Counted from the first letter of the stretch, positions 10,063 to 19,910 are shown. The stretch is DNA of 64,000 nucleotides from Streptomyces sp. WMMB303 (GCF_029351045.1 NZ_JARKIN010000001.1:4638501-4702500); one strand, 5' to 3'. Made by a program: numbers and translations. Notes: generated by a model not told the origin, from the sequence alone.

Positions 10063-11544
10063 CTACTTGACCCCCAGCCACTGTTCGATCGGGTTCAGTG
10101 CGAAGTAGGCCAGGAAGACGAGCCCCAGTACCCACATCAACCATCCGGGCTCACGAAACTTTCCCTGGACGGCCTTGATCAGAACGTAGGCGATGACTCC
10201 GGCGCCGATGCCGGCGGTGATGGAGTAGGTGAACGGCATCAGCACGGTGGTCAGGAAGACCGGGATCGACGTGGCCGGGTCGGTCCAGTCGATGTGCATG
10301 GCGTTGGTCATCATCATCGAGCCGATGACGACCAGTGCCGCGGCCGCGACCTGCGGGGGGATCACCTGTGCGAGGGGCGTGAAGAACAGGCACAGGGCGA
10401 AGCCCAGGCCGGTGACGACGCTGGCCAGGCCAGTGCGCGCGCCGTCGCCGACCCCGGCGGTCGACTCCACGAACACGGTCTGCCCCGAGGCTCCGGCCAG
10501 CCCGCCGGCCACGCCGCCGGCGCCGTCGATGGTCAGTGCCTTGTTCAGCCCGGGCATCCGGCCCTGCTCGTCGGCGAGTCCGGCCTGCTGGCCGATGCCG
10601 ATGATGGTGCCGATCGCGTCGAAGAACCCGGCCAGGACGAGGGTGAAGACGATGACGCCGACGGTGATGCCGCCGACGTCCCCGAGCCCGCTGAAGGAGA
10701 CGTTGCCCAGCAGCCCGAAGTCGGGCGAGCTGACCAGCGATCCGGTGATCTCCGGGGCGTTCCTGCCGCCCCAGTCCTTCTTGTCCAGGCCGGCGAACTG
10801 GTGGATGAGCGCCGCCAGCACGGTGCCGCCGACGATGCCGATGAGGATCGCTCCGGGCACCTTGCGCACCTGGAGCGCGAAGATGAGCAGCACGGTGACG
10901 GCGAAGCACAGCACCGGCCAGCCGGTGAGCATGTCCGCGGTGCCGAGCTGGATCGGCTTGGCGCCGGGCAGTCCGCCGGGGCCGGGCATCGAGGTGACGA
11001 AGCCGGCCTGGACAAGACCGATGAGGCAGACGAACAGGCCGATGCCCATGGTGATGGCGTGCTTGAGCGCCAGCGGGATCGCGTTCATGATCAGTTCGCG
11101 GAGTCCGGTGACCACCAGCAGGATGATCACCGCGCCGTAGATGAGGCACATCGCCCAGGCGTTGCCCCAGGTCATCTCGGGCACGACCTGGAACGACAGC
11201 ACCGCCGAGACGCTGAGTCCGGCCGCCAGGGCCAGCGGTACGTTGCCGATGATGCCCATCACGATGGTGGTCGCGGCGGCGGCGAACGCCGTGGCCGTGG
11301 TGACCTGCCCGGCGTCCAGCGTCTGCTGGTTGGCGTCGGGCACCGAGAGGATGACCGGGTTGAGCAGGACGATGTACGCCATCGCCATGAAGGTGGTGAT
11401 ACCGCCGCGTATCTCCCGGCCGTAGGTCGACCCTCTCGCGGAGATGTGGAAGTACCTGTCGAGCCAGGAGCGGCCCGCGGGGATGCGCGAGCCGGGGCCC
11501 GCGTCCTCCGCCGACGTCGTCGGCTCCACTGTGGACTGGGTCAT
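10063..11544 (-). CDS. NCS2 purine permease, AzgA-like
   Basis: 493 aa integral membrane transporter with about 12-14 hydrophobic helices. The early segment EIRGGITTFMAMAYIVLLNP is characteristic of the AzgA (guanine/hypoxanthine) branch of NCS2, and the helix with VFVESTAGVGDGARTGLAS matches the substrate-binding helix region. It likely imports hypoxanthine, guanine or xanthine by proton symport for the xanthine dehydrogenase encoded just upstream. Start at ATG 11544 with GGGAG eight bases before it; a TTG five codons upstream is less likely. 98 bp separate it from xdhC. Confidence 0.9.
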   Translation of the reverse strand: MTQSTVEPTTSAEDAGPGSRIPAGRSWLDRYFHISARGSTYGREIRGGITTFMAMAYIVLLNPVILSVPDANQQTLDAGQVTTATAFAAAATTIVMGIIGNVPLALAAGLSVSAVLSFQVVPEMTWGNAWAMCLIYGAVIILLVVTGLRELIMNAIPLALKHAITMGIGLFVCLIGLVQAGFVTSMPGPGGLPGAKPIQLGTADMLTGWPVLCFAVTVLLIFALQVRKVPGAILIGIVGGTVLAALIHQFAGLDKKDWGGRNAPEITGSLVSSPDFGLLGNVSFSGLGDVGGITVGVIVFTLVLAGFFDAIGTIIGIGQQAGLADEQGRMPGLNKALTIDGAGGVAGGLAGASGQTVFVESTAGVGDGARTGLASVVTGLGFALCLFFTPLAQVIPPQVAAAALVVIGSMMMTNAMHIDWTDPATSIPVFLTTVLMPFTYSITAGIGAGVIAYVLIKAVQGKFREPGWLMWVLGLVFLAYFALNPIEQWLGVK

Positions 11545-11698
11545 TGTGCTGACTCCCAAGGTTCAAAGGGGCACCTCGGCGACTGCCGAGGATTTGGGAA
11601 GCACGACCCGGGGGACGGCCCGTGTCCTGCCATGTCCTCGATCCCGCCCCGAACCGGACGGAGGGGCCGCAGCCGCTCCGCCGCTCGGGCCCGGGTTC

Positions 11699-11715
11699 CG
11701 GGGGCAGTGCCCCCG
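11699..11715 (-). terminator. short perfect hairpin after the xdh molybdopterin subunit
   Basis: CGGGGGC-agt-GCCCCCG forms a perfect 7-bp stem with a 3-base loop, 30 bases past the stop of the large subunit. It probably ends most xdh transcripts, with the permease and xdhC transcribed separately or by read-through. Confidence 0.5.
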
Positions 11716-11744
11716 ACGCCCGATTGCGGCGGGACCGGGGAAGA

Positions 11745-14138
11745 TCACACGTCGACGATGTGCTCCGGCCGGACGGGTACGCGCCGCAGCGCGCGCCCGG
11801 TCGCGGCCCGGACGGCCGCCAGTACGGCGGGCGTCGACGAGAGGGTCGGAGCCTCGCCGGCGCCGCGCAGCCCGTAGGGCGCGTGCACGTCGGCGAGTTC
11901 CAGCACGTCGACCGGGATGGTCGGCGTGTCGAGAAGGGTGGGGATCAGATAGTCCGTGAAGGACGGGTTGCGGACCTTGGCCCCGGGGTCGACCACGATC
12001 TCCTCCATCAGGGCGAGCCCGAGGCCCTGCACGGTGCCGCCCTGGATCTGGCCCACCACGGCCTGCGGGTTCATCGCCTTCCCCACGTCCTGTGCGCAGG
12101 CCAGTTCCACGACCTTGACCAGACCGAGTTCGGTGTCGACCTCCACCACGGCGCGGTGCGCGGCGAAGGAGTACTGCACATGGCCGAAGCCTTGGCCGGT
12201 CCTCAGGTCGAAGGCTTCGGTCGGCCGGTGCCGCCACTCGTCCTCGGCCTCGATCGGCTCGTCGCCGAGCACGTCCGCCAGCGGGGCCAGCACCTCGCCG
12301 CCGTCGGTGACGACCTTGCCACCCTCCAGCAACAGCTCGGCCGTCGCCCAGGCGGGGTGGTGGGTGCCCAGCCGCTCCCGCCCGCGTTCCAGCACCTTCT
12401 CGCGCACCAGGGCGCACACGTGCTGGACGGCGCCGCCGGTCACATACGTCTGCCGGGAGGCGGAGGTGGAACCGGCCGAACCGACCCGGGTGTCGGCCGG
12501 CTGGATCGTCACCTGGGTGACGCCCAACTCGGTCCGGGCGATCTGGGCGTGCACGGTGATGCCGCCCTGTCCCACCTCGGCCATGGCGGTGTGCACCAGG
12601 GCCACCGGCTCGCCGCCGACGACCTCCAGCCGCACCCGCGCGGTGGAGTAGTCGTCGAAGCCCTCCGAGAAGCCGACGTTCTTGATGCCGACGGCGTAGC
12701 CGACGCCCCGCACGACCCCCTCGCCGTGCGTGGTGTTGGACAGCCCGCCGGGCAGCGCGCGGACGTCCGGCGCACCCCCGACGGTCTCCCACTGCGCCTC
12801 CGGTGGCATCGGCATGGCCTTGACGCGGCGCAGCAGTTCGGCGACGGGCGCCGGGGAGTCGACGGTCTGCCCGGTGGGCAGCACGTCGCCCTGCGCCATG
12901 GCGTTCCGCTGCCGCAGCTCGACCGGGTCCATGCCCAGTTCGGCGGCGAGCTTGTCCATCTGCGCCTCGTAGGCGAAGCACGCCTGCACCGCGCCGAAGC
13001 CGCGCATCGCCCCGCAGGGCGGGTTGTTGGTGTAGAGGGCCAGCGCCTCGATCTCGACGTCGTCGACCACGTACGGCCCGACGCTGAGCGAGGCGGCGTT
13101 GCCGACCACCGCCGGGGAGGCGGAGGCGTAGGCGCCGCCGTCCAGCACGATGCGGCACTTCATATGGGTGAGCTTGCCGTCCCGGGTGGCGCCGTGCTCG
13201 TACCGGAGCGTGGCCGGGTGGCGGTGCACATGTCCGAAGAACGACTCGAACCGGTTGTAGACGATCTTGACCGGCCTGCCGGTCACCAGCGCCAGCAGGC
13301 AGGCGTGGATCTGCATGGACAGGTCCTCGCGGCCGCCGAAGGCGCCGCCGACACCGGAGAGCGTCATCCGCACCTTCTCCTCGGGCAGCCCGAGGACGGG
13401 GGCGATCTGCCGCAGGTCCGAGTGCAGCCACTGGGTGGCGACGAAGAGGTCCACCCCGCCGTCCTCGGCGGGCACGGCCAGCCCGGACTCGGGTCCCAGG
13501 AACGCCTGGTCCTGCATCCCGACCTCGTACTCGCCGGTGACGACCACGTCGGCGCGCCCGGCCGCCACCGCGGCGTCGCCGCGCACGATCGGCTGGCGGT
13601 GCACGATGTTGGGGTGCGGCACATGACCCGCGTGGTGGTCGTCCCGTCCCGGATGGAGCAGGGGCGCGTCCGGAGCCGTCGCGGAGTCCTCGTCGTGCAC
13701 GACGGGCAGCTCGCGGTACTCCACCCGGATCTTCGCGGCGGCACGGCGCGCGGTCTCCGGGTGGTCGGCCGCCACCAGCGCGACGGGCTCACCGTGGTGC
13801 CGGACCCGGCCCTGTGCCAGGACGGGCGTGTCCCGGATCTCCAGGCCGTAGTTCTTCACCGCGGCCGGGAGGTCGTCGTGGGTGAGCACCGCGTGCACCC
13901 CGGCCTGCCGCAGGGCCTCGCCGACGTCGAGGGAGACGATCTCCGCGTGCGCGTGCGGGCTGCGCAGGGTGCAGCCCCAGAGCATGTCCTCGTGCCACAT
14001 GTCCGAGGAGTAGGCGAACTCCCCGGTCACCTTGAGGGTGCCGTCGGGCCGCAGCGGCGAGTCGCCGACTCCGGCCCGGGCGCCGACTGCCTGGTCGAGG
14101 GTGGAGGGGGCCCCGCTGGGGCCGTCGGCGGGAGCCAT
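11745..14138 (-). CDS. xdhB: xanthine dehydrogenase, molybdopterin-binding subunit
   Basis: 797 aa, the normal length of a stand-alone molybdenum subunit. Oxidises hypoxanthine to xanthine and xanthine to urate. Recognisable elements: the ald/XDH hammerhead start GDSPLRPDGTLKVTGEFAYS, the molybdopterin loop GGAFGGREDL (about 270), MRGFGAVQACFAYE, and the C-terminal GAGEAPTLSSTP with the Glu that acts as base in this family. One base separates its ATG from the stop of the FeS subunit, so the two are translationally linked. Subunit order is FAD, FeS, Mo. Substrate assignment leans on the XdhC and purine-permease neighbours; a related hydroxylase is less likely. Confidence 0.9.
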   Translation of the reverse strand: MAPADGPSGAPSTLDQAVGARAGVGDSPLRPDGTLKVTGEFAYSSDMWHEDMLWGCTLRSPHAHAEIVSLDVGEALRQAGVHAVLTHDDLPAAVKNYGLEIRDTPVLAQGRVRHHGEPVALVAADHPETARRAAAKIRVEYRELPVVHDEDSATAPDAPLLHPGRDDHHAGHVPHPNIVHRQPIVRGDAAVAAGRADVVVTGEYEVGMQDQAFLGPESGLAVPAEDGGVDLFVATQWLHSDLRQIAPVLGLPEEKVRMTLSGVGGAFGGREDLSMQIHACLLALVTGRPVKIVYNRFESFFGHVHRHPATLRYEHGATRDGKLTHMKCRIVLDGGAYASASPAVVGNAASLSVGPYVVDDVEIEALALYTNNPPCGAMRGFGAVQACFAYEAQMDKLAAELGMDPVELRQRNAMAQGDVLPTGQTVDSPAPVAELLRRVKAMPMPPEAQWETVGGAPDVRALPGGLSNTTHGEGVVRGVGYAVGIKNVGFSEGFDDYSTARVRLEVVGGEPVALVHTAMAEVGQGGITVHAQIARTELGVTQVTIQPADTRVGSAGSTSASRQTYVTGGAVQHVCALVREKVLERGRERLGTHHPAWATAELLLEGGKVVTDGGEVLAPLADVLGDEPIEAEDEWRHRPTEAFDLRTGQGFGHVQYSFAAHRAVVEVDTELGLVKVVELACAQDVGKAMNPQAVVGQIQGGTVQGLGLALMEEIVVDPGAKVRNPSFTDYLIPTLLDTPTIPVDVLELADVHAPYGLRGAGEAPTLSSTPAVLAAVRAATGRALRRVPVRPEHIVDV

Positions 14139-14139
14139 C

Positions 14140-14658
14140 TCAGACCACCTCCCGCGCGCCGCCGCCGTCGGCGCGGGCGGCCGCGAGCCGGACGGCGTCC
14201 ATGATCTTCTCGTAGCCGGTGCAGCGGCACAGGTTGCCCGAGAGCGCCTCCCGGATGTCCGCGTCGGAGGGCTGCGGGTTGCGCTCGATCAACTCGTCCG
14301 CCGCGACCACCAGGCCGGGGGTGCAGAAGCCGCACTGCACCGCACCGGAGTCCAGGAACGCCTGCTGTACGGGGGCCAGGTCGCCGGTACGCGCGGTACC
14401 GTCCCGCTCCCGCGCGTACCCGGCCAGTCCCTCGACGGTGACCACCTCACGGCCCTCGGCCTGCCCGGCGGCCACCAGGCAGGCGCAGACCGGCTCGCCG
14501 TCCAGGCGGACCGTGCAGGAGCCGCACTCACCCTGCTCGCAGGCGTTCTTGGAGCCGGGCAGGCCCATCCGCTCGCGCAGCACGTACAGCAGGGACTCGC
14601 CCTCCCACACGTCGTCCGCCTCGTGCCGGCGCCCGTTGACGGTGAATGTCACGCGCAC
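14140..14658 (-). CDS. xdhA: xanthine dehydrogenase, [2Fe-2S] subunit
   Basis: 172 aa. Two iron-sulfur clusters are visible: the plant-ferredoxin type Cys set in ACEQGECGSCT (Cys40, 45, 48, and one near 60) and the second set in CGFCTPG and CRCTGYE. It passes electrons from the molybdenum centre to FAD. The GTG at 14658 has AGGAGG at ideal six-base spacing, whereas the GTG two codons later does not; this start overlaps the stop of the FAD subunit gene by ten bases. Gene symbols for xdh subunits vary between species. Confidence 0.9.
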   Translation of the reverse strand: MRVTFTVNGRRHEADDVWEGESLLYVLRERMGLPGSKNACEQGECGSCTVRLDGEPVCACLVAAGQAEGREVVTVEGLAGYARERDGTARTGDLAPVQQAFLDSGAVQCGFCTPGLVVAADELIERNPQPSDADIREALSGNLCRCTGYEKIMDAVRLAAARADGGGAREVV

Positions 14659-15554
14659 TGTGCGCCTCCTTCGGTGGTGGGGCCGCTCCCGGTGGTGCGG
14701 TAGCTCTCCCAGGCCCAGCCCAGGGTGCGGCGGGCCATGACACCCACGGCGCGGCGCCGGTAGGCGGCACTGCCGCGTACGTCGTCGATCGGGTTGCAGG
14801 CACCGGAGCACAGCTCGGCGAACTCGCGGGCGACGGCCGGCGGGATCGTCCTGCCGCTGGTCCAGAGGCCGCCCTCGTCCAGCGCCGCGGTCAAGAAGTC
14901 CTCCGCGACCCGGGCCCGCAGCGGGGTCGGTGCCGCCGAGCCGATACCGGCGCGGACGGTACGGGTCGCGGGGTGCAGCGCGATACCGAAGGCGCACACG
15001 GCGATGACCATGGCGTTGCGGGTGCCGACCTTGGAGAACTGCTGCGGTCCGTCCGCCTTCCGGATGCGGACGGACCTGATCAGCTCGTCCTCGGCGAGCG
15101 CGTTGCGCTTGACCCCGGTGTAGAACTCCTCGACGGGGATCGACCGGGTGCCCCGCACCGACTCCGCCTCGACCTCGGCGCCCGCTGCGAGCAGCGCGGG
15201 GTGCGCGTCCCCCGCCGGGGAGGCGGCGCCGAGGTTGCCGCCGACGCTGCCCCGGTTGCGGATCTGCGGGGAGCCGACGGTGCGCGAGGCCAGTGCGAGG
15301 CCCGGCAGCTCGCGGGAGAGCCCGTCGATGATCTTCGCGTAGGGCACGGCGGCGCCGAGCCGGACGGTCTCGCCGCCGGTCTCCCACTCGTGCAGCTCCC
15401 GGACCCGGCTCAGATCCAGGAGGTGGGTGGGGCGGCGGTGATCGAAGTTGATCTCGACCATGACATCCGTGCCCCCCGCGAGGGGCACGGCCGAGGGGTG
15501 CTCCGCCTTCGCGGCGAGCGCCTCCTCCCAGCTTGCCGGGCGCAGGAACTCCAT
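14649..15554 (-). CDS. xanthine dehydrogenase, FAD-binding subunit
   Basis: 301 aa CO-dehydrogenase/xanthine-dehydrogenase FAD domain protein. FAD-binding motifs: AGGTDVMVEIN near residue 27 and TVGSPQIRNRGSVGGNL near 92-108. It receives electrons from the FeS subunit and passes them to NAD. First gene of the leftward xdh operon; GAAGAGA precedes the ATG. A 371-bp divergent region separates it from the pucR-type regulator. Confidence 0.92.
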   Translation of the reverse strand: MEFLRPASWEEALAAKAEHPSAVPLAGGTDVMVEINFDHRRPTHLLDLSRVRELHEWETGGETVRLGAAVPYAKIIDGLSRELPGLALASRTVGSPQIRNRGSVGGNLGAASPAGDAHPALLAAGAEVEAESVRGTRSIPVEEFYTGVKRNALAEDELIRSVRIRKADGPQQFSKVGTRNAMVIAVCAFGIALHPATRTVRAGIGSAAPTPLRARVAEDFLTAALDEGGLWTSGRTIPPAVAREFAELCSGACNPIDDVRGSAAYRRRAVGVMARRTLGWAWESYRTTGSGPTTEGGAQCA

Positions 15555-15925
15555 GGTGTCTCTTCTCGGTGTGCTGGCGGGGGGGCTGGCAGGTGCCTGC
15601 GCGGGTGCGACGCGGCGGGATGCTTCCCAGCGGATGCGGCCCGGGAGGTGTGGTTCCGGGTGCGGGGGACGCTGTGGATGCTGTCGAGGGGGGTCGAGAC
15701 TTCTCGAGGGGGTGCGGTCAGTACACCGAGAGGTACCCGCTGCGGTGCAGTCACCGAAACCATGAAGCGTTTGGCTGGTCGGCCACCCCGTCTTGTAGAT
15801 TCAGACGAAAGCAGGGAAGCGGTAACCTCACGGCTTTCTCCCGGTCACACCCCGGTGCCACGACCACGTGCTGCGCACGACCCACCCACCCGGCAGACGA
15901 AACACGAACGGCAGGCGACGAGACG
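15555..15925. promoter_or_regulatory. divergent control region between xdh operon and pucR-type gene
   Basis: 371 bp without a convincing gene. Two direct copies of TCGAGGGGG (15684-15692 and 15704-15712) lie 20 bp apart, i.e. on the same DNA face, with a related TCGAGAC between them; these are candidate regulator sites facing the xdh operon. Toward pucR, TAGATT (15796-15801) is a plausible -10 with a weak TTGGCT at 19-bp spacing. Assignments are by inspection only. Confidence 0.4.
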
Positions 15926-17662
15926 ATGCGGCTGCGCGCCCTCCTGGAGAACGACTCGCTGGGCCTCCGGCTCCTCGGCGGCGACGACGAGCTGGACCGG
16001 ACCGTACGCGGCGTGATGACCACCGACCTGCGCGACCCCAGCCGCTACCTGTCCGGCGGCGAACTGGTGCTCTCCGGGCTGGCGTGGCGGCACGCGCCGG
16101 AGGACTCCGAGCCGTTCGTCCAGATCCTGGCCACCGCGGGCGTCGCGGGGCTGGCAGCGGGCGAGGCGGAGCTGGGCCCTGTCCCGCAGGACCTGGTCGA
16201 CGCCTGCGCGCGGCACCGGCTCCCGCTGTTCGCGGTGACCGAGTCGGTCGCCTTCGCCACCATCACCGAGCACGTGGTCCGGCAGGTCTCCACCGAGCGC
16301 GCCGGGGATCTGGCCGCCGTCGTGGACCGGCACCGGCGGCTGATGTCCTCCGGCCCCGCGGGCGGCGGACCCGATGTGGTGCTCGACCTGCTCGGCTCGG
16401 ACCTGGACCTGGCCGCCTGGGTGCTCTCCCCCACCGGCCGGCAGATCGCCGGCCCCAGCGAGGGACCGGAACTGCCGCACGCCACCGCCACCAGGCTGGC
16501 GGGCGCGCATCTGGCCGCCGTCCGTGCCGGGCGGCGCGCCCCGCACCGGAGGACCGAGGACGGTGCGGCCTACTCGCTCTTCCCCGTCGGCCGGGGCACC
16601 GGCGACCCGCGCCGCACCGTGCTCTCGGACTGGCTGCTGGCGGTCGCCGACGACACCGGTGACTGGCCCGCCGAGCGCCTGGACCTGCTGCACGGCGTCA
16701 CCCAGCTGATCGCGGTCGAACGCGACCGGCGGGACGCAGCCCGCACCGTGCGCCGCAGGCTGGCGCAGGAAGTCCTGGAGCTGGTGCAGGCCGGCGCGCA
16801 GCCCGCCGAGATCGCCGCGCGGCTGCGCGTCGCCGCGCCCGTCCTGCTGCCGGGGCAGGGTGCGGCCCCCGCCTGGCAGGTGATCGTCGCGCGGGTGGAG
16901 TGGGACGAGCCCGACCCGGCCCGCGCCCTGGACGGCGGCGCCGTCGCCCAGTCCCTGCTCGAGGAACTTCTGGTGGACCCGCGCACCGGCGGCCCGGACG
17001 GCTCGGACCGGATCGCCGTCGCGCACGTCGACGGCGAGGCGGTCGCGCTGGTACCGCTGACCGGCGAGGGCCCGCAGGACGACACCGCCGAGGACGGCGC
17101 CGGGACGCAGGGAGCGGCGGCCGAGGTCGACGAGACACCCGCGCACCCCGGGACACGCGCCGGCGAGGGGCTGCACGCGGAGGCGCTGCTGGCCGAGGCC
17201 GGGGAACCGCTGGGGCGCGCCCTCGCCGACGACGGGCGGCTGACGTTGGGGGTGAGCGCCCCGGTGCACTCCGCCGAAGGGCTGCGGGGCGCCCTGGAGG
17301 AGGCCCGGCACGCCCGCCGGGTGGCGGCAGCGCGCCCCGGTGCGGTGCGCGCGGCCGGGCACGAGGAACTGGCCTCCCATGTGCTGCTGCTGCCGTTCGT
17401 CCCGGACGACGTGCGCCGCGCCTTCACCGCCCGGCTGCTGGACCCGCTGCGCGAGTACGACCGCAAACACCGGGCCGAACTGGTGCCCACCCTCGAGGCG
17501 TTCCTGTCCTCGGACGGTTCCTGGACGCGCTGCGCGGGCCGCCTCCATCTGCACGTCAACACCCTCCGGTACCGGGTCGGCCGCATCGAGCAGCTCACCG
17601 GCCGCGATCTGTCCCGCCTGGAGGACAAGCTGGACTTCTTCCTCGCGCTGCGGATGAGCTGA
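15926..17662 (+). CDS. pucR: PucR-family transcriptional regulator
   Basis: 578 aa. The N-terminal PucR domain is recognisable (LGLRLLGGDDELDRTVRGV and DPSRYLSGGELVLSGLAW), and the C-terminus is a PucR-type helix-turn-helix (TLEAFLSSDGSW ... LHLHVNTLRYRVGRIEQLTG). The family controls purine and related nitrogen-source genes in response to pathway intermediates. Start ATG chosen because the homologous N-terminus begins here; the site upstream is weak (GACGAG). It is transcribed away from the xdh operon, the usual place for its regulator, and is convergent with the response regulator. Confidence 0.9.
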   Translation: MRLRALLENDSLGLRLLGGDDELDRTVRGVMTTDLRDPSRYLSGGELVLSGLAWRHAPEDSEPFVQILATAGVAGLAAGEAELGPVPQDLVDACARHRLPLFAVTESVAFATITEHVVRQVSTERAGDLAAVVDRHRRLMSSGPAGGGPDVVLDLLGSDLDLAAWVLSPTGRQIAGPSEGPELPHATATRLAGAHLAAVRAGRRAPHRRTEDGAAYSLFPVGRGTGDPRRTVLSDWLLAVADDTGDWPAERLDLLHGVTQLIAVERDRRDAARTVRRRLAQEVLELVQAGAQPAEIAARLRVAAPVLLPGQGAAPAWQVIVARVEWDEPDPARALDGGAVAQSLLEELLVDPRTGGPDGSDRIAVAHVDGEAVALVPLTGEGPQDDTAEDGAGTQGAAAEVDETPAHPGTRAGEGLHAEALLAEAGEPLGRALADDGRLTLGVSAPVHSAEGLRGALEEARHARRVAAARPGAVRAAGHEELASHVLLLPFVPDDVRRAFTARLLDPLREYDRKHRAELVPTLEAFLSSDGSWTRCAGRLHLHVNTLRYRVGRIEQLTGRDLSRLEDKLDFFLALRMS

Positions 17663-17683
17663 GTCGGCGGGCCGGAAGCCGCC

Positions 17684-18406
17684 TCACCGTTCGGAGGGGA
17701 TCCTCCCGCCGGAGGGTGGTGCCGGCGGTACCGCCGCGCCGGTCGCGGTGCCGGCGCCCGGGCCGGCACCGCGCAGATAGGCGAGGACGGCCAGCACCCG
17801 GCGGTGGTCGTCGGGCGCGGGCGGGAGGTCGAGCTTGGCGAGGATGGAGCGGACATGCTTGACGACAGCCGCCTCGCTGACGACCAGCGCACGGGCGATG
17901 CCGCCGTTGGAACGCCCCTCGGCCATGGCGGCCAGCACCTCCCGTTCCCGGGCGGTCAGCCGCCGCAGCGCGGCCGGTTCACGGTCCGGGGTCAGCAGCC
18001 GCCGGACCACCTCGGGGTCGATGACGGTGCCGCCGGCCGCCACCCGGCGCAGCGCCTCGACGAACTCCGCCACCTCGCCCACCCGGTCCTTGAGCAGGTA
18101 GCCGACACTGTCGCCGGTGGCCAGCAGGTCCGCGGCGTAGGAGTTCTCGACGTACTGGGAGAGCACCAGCACCGGCAGGCCGGGGTGTTCGGTGCGCAGT
18201 CGGAGCGCGGCGCGCAGCCCCTCGTCCCGCAGCCCCGGCGGCATGCGCACATCGGTGACGACGCAGTCCGGCGCGTGCGCGGCCACGGCCTCCAGCAGCG
18301 CGGGCCCGTCGCCGACACCCGCGCACACCTCGTGGCCGAAGCGGGCCAGGAGCTGGGTCAGCCCCTCGCGCAGCAGTACGGAGTCCTCGGCGAGCACCAG
18401 CCGCAC
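17684..18406 (-). CDS. NarL/LuxR-type response regulator
   Basis: 240 aa. Receiver domain at residues 1-120 with the acidic pair in VLAEDSVLL, phospho-acceptor Asp in DCVVTDVRMPPG and the conserved Lys in YLLKDRVG; LuxR helix-turn-helix near 150-210 (LTAREREVLAAMAEGRSN). GTG start at 18406 is chosen because it begins VRLVLAED, with a G-rich site upstream; the open frame continues upstream without homologous sequence. It lies 76 bp after the sensor kinase and is presumably its partner. Confidence 0.9.
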   Translation of the reverse strand: MRLVLAEDSVLLREGLTQLLARFGHEVCAGVGDGPALLEAVAAHAPDCVVTDVRMPPGLRDEGLRAALRLRTEHPGLPVLVLSQYVENSYAADLLATGDSVGYLLKDRVGEVAEFVEALRRVAAGGTVIDPEVVRRLLTPDREPAALRRLTAREREVLAAMAEGRSNGGIARALVVSEAAVVKHVRSILAKLDLPPAPDDHRRVLAVLAYLRGAGPGAGTATGAAVPPAPPSGGRIPSER

Positions 18407-18482
18407 AGCCGTTCCCCCTTCTCGCTGGTTCCCGTGTGGCCCGGCGGCCCCGCGATCCCGACGGGTTCCCGCCGCCCGCACA

Positions 18483-19910
18483 TCATCGCCGATGTGTGCC
18501 CACGTCGGTCCAGGGCAGTTCCATCCGCAGCAGCGTCGGGCCACCGGGCGGGCTGGAGAGACGCAGCCGCCCGCCGTGCACCGCGAGCCGGTCGGCGAGC
18601 CCCGTCAGGCCGGTGCCGTCCGCCGGGTCGGCACCGCCCCGGCCGTCGTCGCGGACCTCCACCGTCAGCGTCCGCCCGCCCGCCACGGTCACCTCGGCGT
18701 GTGCGGCGCCGCTGTGCTTTGCCACGTTGGCCAGCGCTTCAGCGGCGGCGAAGTAGGCGGCCACCTCCAGTGCCTCGGCGGGCCGCCGGGCGCCGAGCCG
18801 GTCCGTCACCCGTACCGGCAGGGGCGCCTGCTCGGCCAGCGCGCCGAGCGCCGCGCCCAGACCCCGGTCGGTGAGCACCGGGGGATGCAGCCCGCGGACG
18901 AGGTCCCGCAGGTCGCCGAGGACGGCCCGGGCCTCCTCCTGCGCTTCGGCGACCAGCGCGGGGTCGGCGTCCAGCCGTGCGAGGCCCAGCTTCATGATCA
19001 GTCCGGTGAGCCGCTGCTGCGCGCCGTCGTGCAGATCGCGTTCGATACGGCGCCGCTCCCCCTCGAACGCGTCCGCCAGCCGGGCCCGGGAGGCGGTCAC
19101 CTCCGTCAGCCGGGCGTCCAACTCCCGCTCCCGGCGCGGCCCCACCAGCACGGCCCGGGTGAGCGCCGCCCGCATCCCGGCCAGGCAGGCGAGGGTGTAG
19201 CAGGCGAGCACCGCGAAGACCGGCGTCAGCAGGAGCCATGGCAGCACCTGGGCCGGTTCCGTCAGCACGATGCCCGGCCCGTACATCACCCGGTCCCCGT
19301 CCGCGACGGTGAGCAGCGCGAACGGCTGGCTGACGACCAGGCCGAACGCCAGCAGGACCGCCAGCAGGTCCAGCAGCGCCAGCGCCGCGTTGAGCAGGGC
19401 GAAGCCGAACTCCGTCCAGGTGGCCGAGGACGCGGCGCGCTGCCGCAGCCCGCAGAGCGCGCGCCGGATCGCGCTACCGCGCGCGCTCCGATCCGCTCCC
19501 GCAGGCACGCGCGGGCGGCTGTCCCGCGGGCCGGGCAGACGCAGTCGGCGTCGTTCGAGTTCGGCGAGACCGGCGGCCGAGGCGGGGACGCCCAGCAGCA
19601 CGACCGCGCCGATCCCGACCGGCAGCAGCAGCATCCCGGTCACCGTGAGCGCGACCGCGAGGCAGAGCCAACCGACTCCCAGCACGCCGCCGACCAGCAG
19701 GTGGCGCACCGCGCGCAGCGGCCACGTCGAGCACAGGAAGGCCCGGGGCCCACCCGCCAGCGCCTGCCACACTCCGAAGTCGGCGGCGCCCTGCCGACCG
19801 GCGGCGGCTCCGCCGGTCCCGCGGTGTGCGGACGCCCCCGGCCCGGCCGGGCTCCCCGCGCCACGGCCCCCCTCGAACGTCGGCTGCGCTGCGGGCTTCT
19901 CGCCGGTCAC
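18483..19910 (-). CDS. sensor histidine kinase (HisKA_3 type)
   Basis: 475 aa. The N-terminal half has four to five hydrophobic helices; the phospho-acceptor His lies in RRIERDLHDGAQQRLTG and the ATP-binding domain ends VEVRDDGRGGADPADGTGLTGL. The GTG at 19910 overlaps the stop codon of the glycosyltransferase in the arrangement GTGA, giving translational coupling; this decides the start. Signal unknown. Works with the response regulator downstream. Confidence 0.9.
   Translation of the reverse strand: MTGEKPAAQPTFEGGRGAGSPAGPGASAHRGTGGAAAGRQGAADFGVWQALAGGPRAFLCSTWPLRAVRHLLVGGVLGVGWLCLAVALTVTGMLLLPVGIGAVVLLGVPASAAGLAELERRRLRLPGPRDSRPRVPAGADRSARGSAIRRALCGLRQRAASSATWTEFGFALLNAALALLDLLAVLLAFGLVVSQPFALLTVADGDRVMYGPGIVLTEPAQVLPWLLLTPVFAVLACYTLACLAGMRAALTRAVLVGPRRERELDARLTEVTASRARLADAFEGERRRIERDLHDGAQQRLTGLIMKLGLARLDADPALVAEAQEEARAVLGDLRDLVRGLHPPVLTDRGLGAALGALAEQAPLPVRVTDRLGARRPAEALEVAAYFAAAEALANVAKHSGAAHAEVTVAGGRTLTVEVRDDGRGGADPADGTGLTGLADRLAVHGGRLRLSSPPGGPTLLRMELPWTDVGTHRR

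Noticed and set aside
11545..11559. TTG start five codons upstream for the purine permease
   Set aside because: The ATG at 11544 has a well-spaced GGGAG, and the extra residues add nothing conserved.
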